Shown here one piece after another: positions 42,771-51,535 of a stretch of DNA of 59,026 nucleotides (the first letter of the stretch is position 1; each line of letters opens with the position of its first letter). The notes under the pieces are model-generated. The model made no database searches. It was given only the letters and a program-made list of their open reading frames with translations, and was not told the DNA's origin. The stretch spans positions 1-59,026 of the forward strand of contig NZ_BMAQ01000039.1 of the NCBI RefSeq assembly GCF_015472005.1. Reading direction: 5' to 3'. Source of the stretch: Insulibacter thermoxylanivorax. Its GTDB lineage: Bacteria > Bacillota > Bacilli > Paenibacillales > DA-C8. Position numbers and translations under genes: made by a program.

Positions 42771-43331
42771 CTATTTGGCTAAAAACTCCCTTTCATCCGT
42801 GACTTCTTCCAACAAGATCTCTGCCAATCTTGGATCAATCATCGAAGACCTCAACCATTCTTTGTCGATTTGCATGATTCCTTCAACGACTTTTCCCTGC
42901 AAGCCTTTATTGTTTCTCTCTTCCCCAGCCTCGCCAGGCAAATCCTCTGGAAGCCTCTCAACCGAACCATCCAAGTATGGCGAGAAAAATTGGATGAATT
43001 TCTCCAGCACATCCTTGATTTCCGCCATCGTGTCAAACAAATACGCGTAGAGTTCGAAGTATACCCTGAGTGAGCGGTTCTCCATCACGATGTTTGGATG
43101 CACTTTTTTCGTGATGAGGGACTTGTGAAGGCAAAAACTTCGATACATGTCCTCACGACTTTGATCAAAGTGAATACCCACAAACGCCTTGCCTTGCTGA
43201 TTTCGGCATGAGAGCTGATAAACTGCACCGCTGATGCCCGCACCCAGACTAATCGTCAAACTGTGTGCCAAATGTTTCTTGCTTATATGTACGTTCGGGA
43301 AATAGGCAAGGTGCTTTCGCGAAAACTCCAT
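42771..43331 (-). CDS. Hypothetical protein of the DUF6508 cluster
   Basis: 186 residues from ATG 43331. No membrane segment. The N-terminal half looks like an alpha/beta domain (HLAHSLTISLGAGISGAVYQ, GKAFVGIHFDQSRED), the C-terminal half is helical and acidic. I do not recognise the family. It starts 10 bases after the stop of the frameshifted gene upstream and belongs to an apparent operon with it and the DUF6508 gene; such cassettes are often toxin-immunity or phage-defence related, but nothing here proves that. Codon use is AT-richer than the core genes. Confidence 0.55.
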   Translation of the reverse strand: MEFSRKHLAYFPNVHISKKHLAHSLTISLGAGISGAVYQLSCRNQQGKAFVGIHFDQSREDMYRSFCLHKSLITKKVHPNIVMENRSLRVYFELYAYLFDTMAEIKDVLEKFIQFFSPYLDGSVERLPEDLPGEAGEERNNKGLQGKVVEGIMQIDKEWLRSSMIDPRLAEILLEEVTDEREFLAK

Positions 43332-43341
43332 CAGGCACTTT

Positions 43342-43673
43342 TCACACCTCAATGCGATTAAAATCATAACGATATTCGCCCACATACACTCTCCCGACGT
43401 GCATGCTGGGCATTTGCTCATACCGATAAACCAGTTTCAGCGGCTGCACAATCTTGTTAATTCGCCATAAATTCGGCCATATATCCAATGCTTCGATTTC
43501 ATCCAATATTTCAAGCTCCTGCATCGCGTCAGGATGTAACTCCAATCCATAAAATTGATGTATTTATGCGGGTTCTCCTTTAGAAATGCTTTCACCGCCG
43601 ACAAATGTTGTTTGTCAAACCGAAGAGCTGTCCAAATGACAATGCCTTCTTGCAAACTCTTCAGAATGGGCAT
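43342..43673 (-). pseudogene. Frameshifted hypothetical gene between DUF6508 and the 42771 gene
   Basis: The first part (MPILKSLQEGIVIWTALRFD ... NPHKYINF) and the second part (ELHPDAMQELEILDEIEALD ... to 43342) are in different frames. Adding one T to the TTTT run near 43556 joins them into one protein of about 110 residues. It could be a real null mutation or a homopolymer sequencing error. The family is not recognised. Confidence 0.65.
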
Positions 43674-43720
43674 GATTTTTTCTTTCAAATGAACTTGTGA
43701 ATATGTGAACAATTGGCTGG

Positions 43721-44113
43721 TTACTTGCTTTCTTCCAACTGATCTCTTATCTCCTGCAATCTTTCGAGAATGCATTGCAGTTTGCCGTCCGCTACAATAC
43801 GCTCCAACAATCCTTCGTTAAATCTGTCGCCTCTTACGTAGCAAGTCATCAACCTTCGTAAGGTTTCCAAATCCGCAGACTCGATCTCTTCGTGAATATC
43901 CTTGTTTAAATCCTTAAAAACTTCATTCCTGTCAAGCCACTCATGCCAGTTAAACACCATCAGAAAACCTGTCTCAAACAGTGTTTGAAGTAGTTCATGG
44001 GTCAATTCTTGCAATCTTCCGTCAATTTGATCCGCACCCACTAATTCCTTTAAACTTGCATAAAGTTTTAATATTTTTTCTATATCTTGTGGCGTGATTT
44101 CCTTGTCATACAA
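43721..44113 (-). CDS. DUF6508-family protein
   Basis: 130 residues from a TTG with GAGGGG eight bases upstream. The C-terminal part carries the pattern typical of DUF6508: FNWHEWLD, ADLETLRRLMTCYVRGDRFNE and LERIVADGKLQCILERL. The function of the family is unknown. It opens a three-gene cluster whose second gene is frameshifted. Helical throughout, cytosolic. Confidence 0.7.
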   Translation of the reverse strand: MYDKEITPQDIEKILKLYASLKELVGADQIDGRLQELTHELLQTLFETGFLMVFNWHEWLDRNEVFKDLNKDIHEEIESADLETLRRLMTCYVRGDRFNEGLLERIVADGKLQCILERLQEIRDQLEESK

Positions 44114-44256
44114 TGGCGAGACCCCTCTTTTCGTTTAGGTTGAGTTCCTGGATGCCTGATCTTTTCATAAATCATATGCGGGTTTTATGAACCACTTTCA
44201 TAATTCTAAAGGGGAATAGGCCAAGGGTTGCCCTTCTGTTTACGATGAAACATCGG

Positions 44257-44287
44257 ACAGGGCATTCCTTGCGGGGAATGTCCTGTT
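44257..44287 (+). terminator. Hairpin with plus-strand T-tract
   Basis: ACAGGGCATTCC pairs with GGGGAATGTCCTGT, then TTTCTTTT on the plus strand. No plus-strand gene precedes it, so it may end an antisense transcript or be relic. Confidence 0.5.
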
Positions 44288-44339
44288 TCTTTTCTTGCAG
44301 AGGCACTTGTGCGTGCTTAATTTCATCCCTGTACAACCT

Positions 44340-44549
44340 TCAACCCTTATCACTATCAAGCAACTGTACCTGCAGGTCGGGAAACAACCGCGAGTTGTCT
44401 GTTTCCTGATAGGTCCCACCAACCAGTACATACTTCCTAATCGCTTTTTCAAATGGATCCGCAACCCAATACTCAGGAACCGCACATCTGGCATACGTAT
44501 CCTTCTTTTTGCCCAGCAGATTGTCATGATGGTTTGGATTCGACATCAA
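44340..44549 (-). pseudogene. Uma2-family (DUF820) nuclease fragment
   Basis: 69 codons with the Uma2 C-terminal pattern KKKDTYARCAVPEYWVADPF ... YVLVGGTY ... LFPDLQVQL. A full Uma2 protein has about 180-190 residues, so the N-terminal two thirds with most active-site residues is missing. It is a remnant, not a working gene. Confidence 0.7.
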
Positions 44550-44600
44550 ACAATTACCTTGTTCTCTTTATTTCCAGTATACCATTCGAGCAAAAAGAAA

Positions 44601-44627
44601 AAGAGGAGTCTTGCAATACCTCCTCTT
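44601..44627 (-). terminator. Terminator of the MCP gene
   Basis: AAGAGGAG pairs with CTCCTCTT around an 11-base loop, then TTTCTTTTTG on the minus strand. Confidence 0.75.
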
Positions 44628-44649
44628 GATCCAAATCGATCTTATTGAT

Positions 44650-45890
44650 TCACTCAGTTTTAAAAGTACCAATTAGTTTTTCCAACTCTTCTGCCAGGTT
44701 TTGAAGGCTCGATGACGATTCATTGATCAGGTTAGCCGTGGCTAATTGTTCTTCTATTGTTGCACTTGCCTGTTGCGATCCGCTGGCAATCTGCTGGGCG
44801 GCAGACGCAATTGTCTCTATGGCTTGCATCATGGCTTGAATCGCAACAGATTGTTGCTCGACTGCGGATGCAATGCTTGCCGAATTTTGATTAATTTCAA
44901 GGGTACTGTCATGATGACAGACAAAGCACTTTTCGCTTTATCCGCCAATTCTCGACTTATCATTATCTCCTCTTTCACTTTAATCACGCTGTTCACTGCT
45001 TGTTGCGTTTCTTTCAGGTTATTATTCACGATTTGAATAATGCCCTTGGCCGCATCTGCACTTTCATCTGCCAGCTTTCGAATTTCATTTGCTACAACGG
45101 AAAAGCCTCTTCCATATTCGCCAGCCCTGGCGGCTTCAATAGTCGCATTTAAGGCTAGCAGATTCGTTTGTTCCGCTATATGCGTTATCAATTGCACCAT
45201 CTTGGATATTTGTTGCGAACTTTCCTCAAGTTTTGAGATGACCCCTTTCATTATTTCTGTATTTTCATCCACCAAAACTAAACGTTGGACCACATTTTCA
45301 ACCGCGTCGACGCCATCTTGCGAAGTTTGAATCGCTTTGTTGGCAACAGAACTTGCTTGTTCTGCCGAAGCCGAAATTTCCTCAATCGCTGCCCCCATTT
45401 CTTCAAACGTGGCCTGGAGTTCTTCTGTGTTCGCGTTTTGCTCCTGGGTGCTTGCTGAAGCTTCCTCCAAGGTTGCGGCAAGCTCTTGGATAGCCTTTTC
45501 CGATTGATTTGCCGCTGCCGATAATGAGATGGCCACCTCTGTTAAATTCTTCGCATCGTTTTTTATTTTGATCGCCATATTTCGTAAACTTCTGGTCATT
45601 TCGTTAACTGTGTTTCCAAGTACCCCAATTTCACCGATTGCTTTAACGGCGATTTCTTCTGTTAAATCTCCTTCTAACACAGCCTGAGATCGGGCAATCA
45701 ATTCCTTGATGGGTCGTACCACGATTTTCCTCAAAATAAAAAAACCAATGAGAGGCAAAGAAATAACAAAGACAAATTCGATTATAAACAAGTCAAAAAA
45801 ATTGCTTACTAAAGCAGGGATTGTTCCCACGATCAGAAACATGGCTAAAAATATTCTTTCTAGATTAACATTTTTCACGTTAAGCTTCAT
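44650..45890 (-). pseudogene. Methyl-accepting chemotaxis protein, frameshifted near the C-terminus
   Basis: AAAGGAGG precedes ATG 45890. Two adjacent membrane helices (about 13-53) lead directly into HAMP (PIKELIARSQAVLEGDLTEE) and the signalling domain with hairpin tip AEQTNLLALNATIEAARAGE; there is no large extracellular sensor. After KAKSALSVIMTV the frame shifts near 44905 and the remaining adaptation helix (QQIASGSQQASATIEEQLAT) is read to 44650 in another frame. One extra base (for example in the CCC run) restores about 412 residues. Confidence 0.85.
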
Positions 45891-46147
45891 GATGGGCTAC
45901 CTCCTTTGTTGCAATGCATAGAACATACAGTAAAGTAAGTTGCCGTAATAATTGGTGGATGTAATCAATTGAATACAAATCGGTGACTTCTTTTCATTGT
46001 GCTTTCATACCCAAAAACGATTGTCGAAAATTGTCTGAATTTATCCTGCACTAATTTGAATTTTACTTAAAAAACTACTGGTTATCAATATTCCCAATCG
46101 GAAAAAGCGAATAAAAATATATTTTCATACATCCTTATCGCCATAGT
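45891..46147. other. Intergenic region upstream of the MCP gene
   Basis: AT-rich, no gene seen; probably the MCP promoter region. Confidence 0.4.
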
Positions 46148-46549
46148 CTACAAATCAATCATCTTCAGCAAATCCTGCTCAACAGCCATCTTCACAACTT
46201 TTTCCTTAATCAATTTTACAGCACCTTTCGATCGTTCTCCTAGACTCCTGCCCTCCGTAATTAAATCGTTGATTTCTTTAAAATATCCGATGATCTCGTT
46301 CGCATCGGAATTATCGTTGACATTCAACTCGTCGAGCAACCCAATTTCTTTATGAATAAATGCTTTCGCTTCGGTTGTGAAAGGTTTTTCCCTATAGCCG
46401 TCAACATAACGTGCTAATGAAACGCCTCTTGTAGAGTTTTTCCTAGAACCTCACTAGCCCTCTCCAAGACCATCGCTTGTGAGAACGAATGGTGCTCTAT
46501 CCAAACTGATTTTGAAACTGTCTCGGAACTGTGTTTTGGAAGGAATCAT
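46148..46549 (-). pseudogene. Frameshifted hypothetical gene
   Basis: Coding-like segments in consecutive frames can be joined: MIPSK, then KSVWIEHHSFSQAMVLERAS ... GKTLQEAF, then SLARYVDGYREKPF ... KEIGLLDELNVND ... EQDLLKMIDL ending at 46148. Two single-base changes in short homopolymers (AAAA near 46530, TTT near 46430) would give one helical protein of about 130 residues. Family not recognised. Confidence 0.5.
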
Positions 46550-46693
46550 CTTTTTTATTTTAGAGGGGCAAGGCGAAAGGTAATCGGGCAAATCTATGTC
46601 ACAGGCATTCGCTGACATTCCCCTGTTTCATCGAAGAAGCCTCTGTAGCAAGGTTTTGATGCAAACGGAGCTTCTTCCATCTCTATCCTGTTT

Positions 46694-46732
46694 TAAAGCA
46701 AAAAGCCGCAGAACAACCCAGTTCGGGTGATC
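46694..46732 (-). terminator. Terminator of the cupin gene
   Basis: GTCGCAGA pairs with TCTGCGGC, with an inner ACCC/GGGT helix, followed on the minus strand by TTTTTGCTTT. Confidence 0.75.
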
Positions 46733-46795
46733 TGCGACAAACACGTGGGTTCACGTCAGCTTTTTTGTGCTTTGGTATCAGAACGACGCTGTCCA

Positions 46796-47353
46796 TCACC
46801 GATGAACAGCCATGGCCTCGGCTTTCGTCCTGTGAACCGTGCCAAACGGATGCTCGGGCGGAGCATAAATGGAATACAGCTTCAAGGGAACATGCCCTGT
46901 ATTGGTTACATTATGCCACGTCCCAGCTGGAATCATGATCGCGTCATCTTCGGACACTCTTCTTTCAAAATCCAGACGGTCTTTTCGTTCCCCCATTCGC
47001 ACAAGTCCCTGTCCTTGTTCAATACGGATAAACTGGTCAACATCAGGATGAACTTCTAATCCGATATCTCCTCCTACCTCGATGCTCATCAAAGTCACTT
47101 GCAAATGTTTTCCTGTCCATAATGCGGTTCGGTAATTTTTATTTTGCTTGGCGGCCCTCTCAATATCGACAACGAACGGTTTTCCGCCATAATCTTTCAA
47201 TTCGATTTGAGGGTTCCCGTCATTCAGCAAGTTGTTGGAATAACCACAAACATACGGATGCCAGTTCCTCCAGTCATGATGTGGGGGACAGTAAGAGGGC
47301 ATGGGATAGAACCACTGTGTGCTGTAATACTGGTGGGCGTAATAAGGATTCAA
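46796..47353 (-). CDS. Cupin-domain protein with Tyr/Pro-rich N-terminus
   Basis: 185 residues if started at TTG 47353, which follows AAGGAGAG; a longer frame to 47566 lacks an SD and looks non-coding. Residues 1-45 are rich in Tyr, His, Pro and Trp (NPYYAHQYYSTQWFYP), recalling spore-coat proteins. A cupin fold fills about 60-170, with metal-ligand motifs EVHPDVDQF and GTWHNVTNTG. Metal-binding isomerase- or dioxygenase-like activity is possible; a sporulation link is a guess. Confidence 0.75.
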   Translation of the reverse strand: MNPYYAHQYYSTQWFYPMPSYCPPHHDWRNWHPYVCGYSNNLLNDGNPQIELKDYGGKPFVVDIERAAKQNKNYRTALWTGKHLQVTLMSIEVGGDIGLEVHPDVDQFIRIEQGQGLVRMGERKDRLDFERRVSEDDAIMIPAGTWHNVTNTGHVPLKLYSIYAPPEHPFGTVHRTKAEAMAVHR

Positions 47354-47584
47354 TCCCGTGTTCACTCTCCTTCGATTGGAATTAACGGAATCTGCGACTA
47401 TTTTATGCAATTGCCCAGTAAGGCGTGACAAGGGCACATCCATGGGCAAACGGAAGCATCGTGAGGAGGAGAAACCCACAAAAAGCGGTGGCCATTCGTC
47501 GCCATGAAACCTGAACAGCTTAGACCTTTCCCACCTGTCGGACCAACTCCGCCAAATGGTCTCCATTTTTCATGTGTCAATAAG

Positions 47585-47938
47585 TCACATTCCCACACCA
47601 AATCCCAGCCATGCCGCTCCGATGCCGAGAAGGTACGTCATCCCCATGTACAGAAGGCTTGTTTTCCCTTCGCCCCATCGAAACAGGTTCACGCTCTCCA
47701 GCTTGAACGTGGAGAACGTCGTAAACGCCCCCATGAATCCCGTTCCCAGAAAAAACGCTATCTGTTCATTTAATCCACTGCTTGCGATCCATCCGAGCAA
47801 AAAGGAACCGATCAGATTCATCAACAGCGTTCCAAGAGGCAACCTGGTCGGCCAACGGGCGGAAACAAATGCAACCATCGCGTAACGAGCCATCGCTCCC
47901 AAAAAGCCGCCCGCCGCTATCCAACCGATCTCAGCCAT
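47585..47938 (-). CDS. crcB2: Fluoride channel CrcB/Fluc, second subunit
   Basis: 117 residues, four membrane helices, from ATG 47938 (GGGAGAGGG upstream). It has the Fluc signatures GGFLGAMARY near the start, TLLMNLIGSFLLGW with the pore Asn, and GFMGAFTTFSTF, the Phe-box that lines the fluoride path. With crcB1, whose end overlaps its start by eight bases, it would form a heterodimeric channel that exports fluoride. Controlled by the riboswitch upstream of crcB1. Confidence 0.93.
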   Translation of the reverse strand: MAEIGWIAAGGFLGAMARYAMVAFVSARWPTRLPLGTLLMNLIGSFLLGWIASSGLNEQIAFFLGTGFMGAFTTFSTFKLESVNLFRWGEGKTSLLYMGMTYLLGIGAAWLGFGVGM

Positions 47939-48326
47939 GTCGAACCCTCTCCCTTCTCCTGTCGGCAACCGCCGTTCCCATCCAAACCAGACACAATCCG
48001 CCGATCATACTTATCCCTACATACGCAATCCCGCTCCCCCATAGTCCCTGACGGAACAATTGGACGGTTTCCACACTGAACGTCGAAAACGTGGTAAAGG
48101 AGCCGATCAAACCCGTGCTGATGCTGGTGCGAACACGAGGTGAAATGCGGTTTTTGTCCATGACCCATTGGAAAAACCATCCCAGGGCGAAACAACCGAC
48201 CAGATTGACCGCCAACGTGCCAACGGGAAACGAGGTTTGCGGAACCAATTGTTGAACCCACAATCCTAAAACATACCGAAGCAAAGTGCCGATGATCCCC
48301 GCAATTCCGACCAAAAAATATGACAT
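47931..48326 (-). CDS. crcB1: Fluoride channel CrcB/Fluc, first subunit
   Basis: 131 residues, four membrane helices. Fluc motifs are present: GIIGTLLRY, TLAVNLVGCFALGW and GLIGSFTTFSTFSVE. The gene follows a fluoride riboswitch and overlaps crcB2, so both should be induced by fluoride. Tandem dissimilar crcB genes are common in Bacillota and give dual-topology heterodimers. Confidence 0.94.
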   Translation of the reverse strand: MSYFLVGIAGIIGTLLRYVLGLWVQQLVPQTSFPVGTLAVNLVGCFALGWFFQWVMDKNRISPRVRTSISTGLIGSFTTFSTFSVETVQLFRQGLWGSGIAYVGISMIGGLCLVWMGTAVADRRRERVRHG

Positions 48327-48352
48327 GCTGATTCCTCCCGAAATGCTGGATA

Positions 48353-48432
48353 AAAAAACAGACCCCTACCCATACACTCGTATCGGTAGGAGTCATCAGC
48401 CGTCAGGCGGTTATGGCGAACTCCATCGCCTA
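48353..48432 (-). promoter_or_regulatory. Fluoride riboswitch (crcB motif) with terminator
   Basis: On the minus strand the aptamer GGCGATGGAGTTCGCCATAA, then CCGCC, GGCTGATGACTCCTACC, matches the crcB motif closely. CTCCTACC also begins the terminator stem (CCTACC/GGTAGG) followed by TTTTTTT. Fluoride binding keeps the aptamer folded and prevents termination, switching on crcB1-crcB2 just downstream. Confidence 0.95.
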
Positions 48433-48447
48433 TTTCGCGTTGACACT

Positions 48448-48476
48448 ATCATATTCCCTATTTCATCGAAAATCAA
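48448..48476 (-). promoter_or_regulatory. Promoter of the fluoride-riboswitch operon
   Basis: -35 TTGATT, 17-bp spacer, -10 TATGAT, placing the start just before the aptamer. Confidence 0.7.
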
Positions 48477-48500
48477 TCCCAACAGCCTGTATTCTGGTAT

Positions 48501-48923
48501 CTATTCTCCCGTGTCGCGAAACCGCTTGATTCGTTCGCCAATCTCGTCCCGCACGCGGCGGAATACCGCCAGTTTTTCTTCCTCCGTCCCCGTTGCCTTG
48601 GCAGGATCGTCAAAGCCCCAATGCCAGCGTGTCACGTGCGGAGGTGTCATCGGGCATCGGTCGTTGGCATCGCCACAGAGCGTAATCACATAATCCGCTT
48701 TGTTTAACAGCTCGGGATCGATCACATCGGATGTCTGATTGGAGATGTCGATGCCCACCTCCCGCATGACCCGAACGGCATACGGATTGAGACCGTGGGC
48801 CTCGATTCCAGCACTGTACACATCAAAACGGTCACCGAGATATTTTTTCCCGAACCCTTCCGCCATTTGACTGCGGCAGGAATTGCCTGTGCAAAGGAAA
48901 TAGATGATCGGTTTCTCCGCCAT
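48501..48923 (-). CDS. arsC: Arsenate reductase, thioredoxin-coupled
   Basis: 140 residues of the low-molecular-weight phosphatase fold. The P-loop is CTGNSCRS (Cys11, Arg17) and the redox pair is Cys83/Cys90 in [10 protein letters not shown], the three-cysteine relay of pI258-type ArsC. It reduces arsenate to arsenite for export by ACR3. AAGGAGG precedes the start, four bases after the transporter stop. Confidence 0.95.
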   Translation of the reverse strand: MAEKPIIYFLCTGNSCRSQMAEGFGKKYLGDRFDVYSAGIEAHGLNPYAVRVMREVGIDISNQTSDVIDPELLNKADYVITLCGDANDRCPMTPPHVTRWHWGFDDPAKATGTEEEKLAVFRRVRDEIGERIKRFRDTGE

Positions 48924-48927
48924 TTCG

Positions 48928-49983
48928 TCAGCCTCCTTGCGTGGAAAAAAATTTGCGTTGGAAATAGAGCGACAGCTTCACCAAAGCCAGCATTACGGGC
49001 ACTTCCACCAGCGGGCCGATGACCGCCACAAAAGCCACTCCCGAATGAATGCCGAACACCCCGACTGCCACTGCAATTGCCAGTTCAAAATTGTTGCCGG
49101 CGGCGGTAAAGGAAAGCGTCGTGCAGACGGGGTAGCCTGCTCCCGCTTTTTTGCTGAGCAGAAACGATACCACAAACATGACGACAAAGTAGATGAGAAG
49201 CGGGATCGCGACCCTGAGCACATCCATGGGCAACTCAAGGATGACCTCCCCTTTGAGGGAGAACATGACCACGATGGTGAACAGCAGGGCGACCAAGGTG
49301 AGCGGGCTGATCTTCGGAATGAACACCCGCTCGTACCATGCTTTCCCCTTTGTTTTCACCAGTGCATATCGGGTGATCATCCCCGCAAGGAAGGGAATGC
49401 CCAGGTAGATAAACACGCTTTTGGCGACCTCGGCCATCGTGATCTCGATGACCATGCTTTCCAATCCGAGCCACTGCGGCAAAATCGTGACGAACACGAA
49501 CGCGTAGAACGAATAAAACAAAACCTGAAAGATGGAATTGAACGCAACCAGGCCCGCCGCATACTCAGTGTCCCCTTTGGAAAGATCGTTCCAGACGATG
49601 ACCATGGCGATGCAACGGGCAAGACCGATCAGAATCAAGCCAACCATGTACTCGGGATAGCCCCGCAGGAAAATGATCGCCAACACGAACATGAGGAGCG
49701 GCCCGATGACCCAGTTCTGCACCAGGGACAAACCCAGCACTTTCACGTTGCGGAACACATGGCCCAGTTCCTCGTATCGCACTTTCGCCAGCGGCGGGTA
49801 CATCATCAGGATCAAACCGATGGCAATGGGAATGGAGGTGGTGCCGACCTGTAAAGCATTCAAGTTGTCCACCATGTTGGGAAACAGGTAGCCGCAACCG
49901 ATGCCAACAACCATGGCCAGAAAAATCCACACCGTTAAATACCGATCCAGAAACGACAACCTTTTGATGTTTTGACTGCCCAT
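48928..49983 (-). CDS. arsB: ACR3-family arsenite exporter
   Basis: 351 residues from ATG 49983 (AAGGAGTG upstream) with ten membrane helices. Typical ACR3 stretches are [20 protein letters not shown] near 35, [15 protein letters not shown], and [20 protein letters not shown] near 297. It extrudes arsenite using the proton gradient. It is named arsB in many genomes but is ACR3, not ArsB-type. Second gene of the ars operon. Confidence 0.95.
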   Translation of the reverse strand: MGSQNIKRLSFLDRYLTVWIFLAMVVGIGCGYLFPNMVDNLNALQVGTTSIPIAIGLILMMYPPLAKVRYEELGHVFRNVKVLGLSLVQNWVIGPLLMFVLAIIFLRGYPEYMVGLILIGLARCIAMVIVWNDLSKGDTEYAAGLVAFNSIFQVLFYSFYAFVFVTILPQWLGLESMVIEITMAEVAKSVFIYLGIPFLAGMITRYALVKTKGKAWYERVFIPKISPLTLVALLFTIVVMFSLKGEVILELPMDVLRVAIPLLIYFVVMFVVSFLLSKKAGAGYPVCTTLSFTAAGNNFELAIAVAVGVFGIHSGVAFVAVIGPLVEVPVMLALVKLSLYFQRKFFSTQGG

Positions 49984-49998
49984 GTGATACACTCCTTC

Positions 49999-50328
49999 TT
50001 ATTCACAGCAAACATTAACCAATAGTCCCTGTTTTTCTAGCTCTTTCAATTCATCCGACATGTCGGGCAACTGCCTCAACGCCAATCCAACCTGTTCAAG
50101 AACTTCACGGTTCAGAGAGTAAAACACCCATTGCCCTTTGCGGCTCTCCTTGACTAACCCCGCCGTTTTCAATCGGCTTAAATGTTTGGAAACCGCTGGC
50201 TGGGAGATCTTGAACACAGGAACGAATTCGCATACGCAACAATCCCGATGCTGGAGTATTGCGAGCATTTTCAAACGGGTGGGATCGGCCAACGCTTTCA
50301 GCATCTCCGCCAATTTTACGATGTCCAC
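49999..50328 (-). CDS. arsR: ArsR arsenite-responsive repressor
   Basis: 109 residues from GTG 50328. Winged HTH with the alpha-3 metal site CCVCEF (Cys31, Cys33) and recognition helix ISQPAVSKHLSRLKTAG. It represses the ars operon until As(III) binds. A cysteine pair at the C-terminus (VNVCCE) may also bind arsenic, as in some ArsR subtypes. A dyad lies about 35 bases upstream. Confidence 0.94.
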   Translation of the reverse strand: MDIVKLAEMLKALADPTRLKMLAILQHRDCCVCEFVPVFKISQPAVSKHLSRLKTAGLVKESRKGQWVFYSLNREVLEQVGLALRQLPDMSDELKELEKQGLLVNVCCE

Positions 50329-50358
50329 ATCCTTTCACCTTCCTTCATAATAAATTTA

Positions 50359-50378
50359 CCATATAACTATATGGTTAT
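50359..50378. promoter_or_regulatory. Candidate ArsR operator
   Basis: Interleaved dyads CCATAT-AACT-ATATGG and ATAAC-TATATG-GTTAT directly upstream of arsR. Confidence 0.6.
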
Positions 50379-50420
50379 ACAAAATAAACTTGTTTGGAAA
50401 TGCGAATTGTTCCCTTCGGA

Positions 50421-50747
50421 TCAAGACCGCGGACCCCACAACATGACGGAAACTCCCGCCAGGCAAATCACCGCTCCGATCCAGTCGTAGAGATCGGGCG
50501 TTTTCCTGTCCACGAACCATCCCCAGAAGACCGCCAAAATAATAAAGACCCCGCCGTAGGCGGCATATACTCGGCCAAAGTTCGGGAAGCTTTGCAGGGT
50601 GGGAATGATCCCGTACAGCACAAGGATTATCCCTCCCAGCACGCCGACCCATATCGGTTTGGATTCCCTCAGCCATAGCCAAACCAGATACCCGCCACCG
50701 ATTTCCGCCAATCCTGCCGCCAGAAACAAAATGATCGCCTTGATCAT
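50421..50747 (-). CDS. YnfA/UPF0060-family small membrane transporter
   Basis: 108 residues with four membrane helices; signature stretches are [15 protein letters not shown] near 15-29 and [20 protein letters not shown] near 58-77. YnfA resembles the SMR superfamily and is often found beside ars genes. It lies upstream of arsR on the same strand, separated by the operator. Substrate unknown. Confidence 0.9.
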   Translation of the reverse strand: MIKAIILFLAAGLAEIGGGYLVWLWLRESKPIWVGVLGGIILVLYGIIPTLQSFPNFGRVYAAYGGVFIILAVFWGWFVDRKTPDLYDWIGAVICLAGVSVMLWGPRS

Positions 50748-50753
50748 CACTTT

Positions 50754-50875
50754 TCACGGGTTAGGGCAAAAGGCGTAATCACGGTCAGGTTCAAGCGTCG
50801 CCAAAGCCGCAGGTTTTAGCAAAGACTTGAGCGTCACCAGCGGCACGCGTCGTCCGTTTTGCCCGCAGTGTGCTG
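50754..50875 (-). pseudogene. CopZ-like zinc-binding metallochaperone fragment
   Basis: An open stretch of about 39 codons reads HCGQNGRRVPLVTLKSLLKP then LATLEPDRDYAFCPNP and stops. This is the core of the zf_CopZ domain found in ars and copper operons, truncated on both sides (the second Cys-x-x-Cys region and the C-terminal domain are missing). Confidence 0.65.
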
Positions 50876-50992
50876 AAATTTTCCTTGCATGAACTGGACC
50901 AATGCGTGATCATACTCTACGGCGAGTACCGATGACATAAGGGTCCTTGTTCCATTGGGTCGATGTGAACCGAATGGCCGCTCCTTTCTCCA

Positions 50993-51057
50993 AGATGTTT
51001 TAATTTTTTGATGATGCAGGAGGAGACAAATTGGTACTAGAGTTCATTTTACAATTT
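50993..51057 (+). repeat. Inverted repeat copy 2: relic 5' end of the antiporter gene
   Basis: Copy of 41319-41384 in opposite orientation, with the AGGAGGAG SD, TTG start (51031) and eight matching codons, after which similarity ends. The frame runs on for only about 28 codons. Confidence 0.85.
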
Positions 51058-51282
51058 GGTCATGCCTTCACTTCCTTTAGCAAAAATAAAATTCACACGT
51101 GCTCTGCGTGTGAATAGAAGTAAAGGACATAGACCCATCCATTTTTTGGTAAAATGGGTCGATTAAACACCTGCCCGAGGGTATAAGGAATGAAGCCCTC
51201 CTGCATCCTGCTCGCATGCAGTTTCGTTCAGATCATGATGAATCCCGCAAGCTATTCCCTAATCAACGTATAGGTATTATGT
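51058..51282. other. Non-coding stretch with two hairpins
   Basis: TTCACACG/CGTGTGAA (51092-51115) followed on the minus strand by TTTTATTTTT, a likely terminator for a minus-strand unit, and GACCCAT/ATGGGTC (about 51131-51159). No gene seen. Confidence 0.5.
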
Positions 51283-51438
51283 TCACCTAACGGCGCGGCG
51301 TTGAAGTACCGTCCCGTTCAATTCGTACCATACCGCATAGCTAATGCCGCCTCCGCCGCCGTCCCTAATGCCGCGAATCTGCACCTCGCCAACCGCCGGC
51401 ACCGAGATGGACCTTGGCTTATGCTTGATCATAAATGC
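51283..51438 (-). other. Possible remnant of an unknown gene
   Basis: A GC-rich minus-strand frame reads MIKHKPRSISVPAVGEVQIR, a Gly-rich turn and GISYAVWYELNGTVL before the stop. It looks coding, but the upstream part runs into the terminator of the next gene, so it is probably the end of a lost gene. Confidence 0.3.
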
Positions 51439-51479
51439 ATCGACGAGCGGCGTGCCGTTATGAATCAAAAGCCGGAAAC

Positions 51480-51518
51480 AAAAAGCGAATGACAAGGCAT
51501 ACGCCTGCCATCGCTCTT
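51480..51518 (-). terminator. Terminator of the DUF2089/membrane-protein operon
   Basis: GCGA-GGCAGGC pairs with GCCTTG-TTCGC in an imperfect stem, then TTTTT on the minus strand. The same element is duplicated near 42503-42541. Confidence 0.65.
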
Positions 51519-51535
51519 TTGTGCGCACCTTAATG

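Noticed and set aside
42448-43050. 200-codon plus-strand frame
   Set aside because: Runs through a duplicated terminator and opposite the minus-strand gene at 42771; no SD.
46796-47566. Longer start for the cupin protein at 47566
   Set aside because: The extra 71 residues have no SD and overlap the expected end region of crcB2; TTG 47353 after AAGGAGAG is better supported.
48904-49854. 316-codon plus-strand frame opposite the ACR3 gene
   Set aside because: Composition dominated by His, Asp and Arg, typical of an antisense shadow; ACR3 and ArsC on the minus strand are unmistakable.
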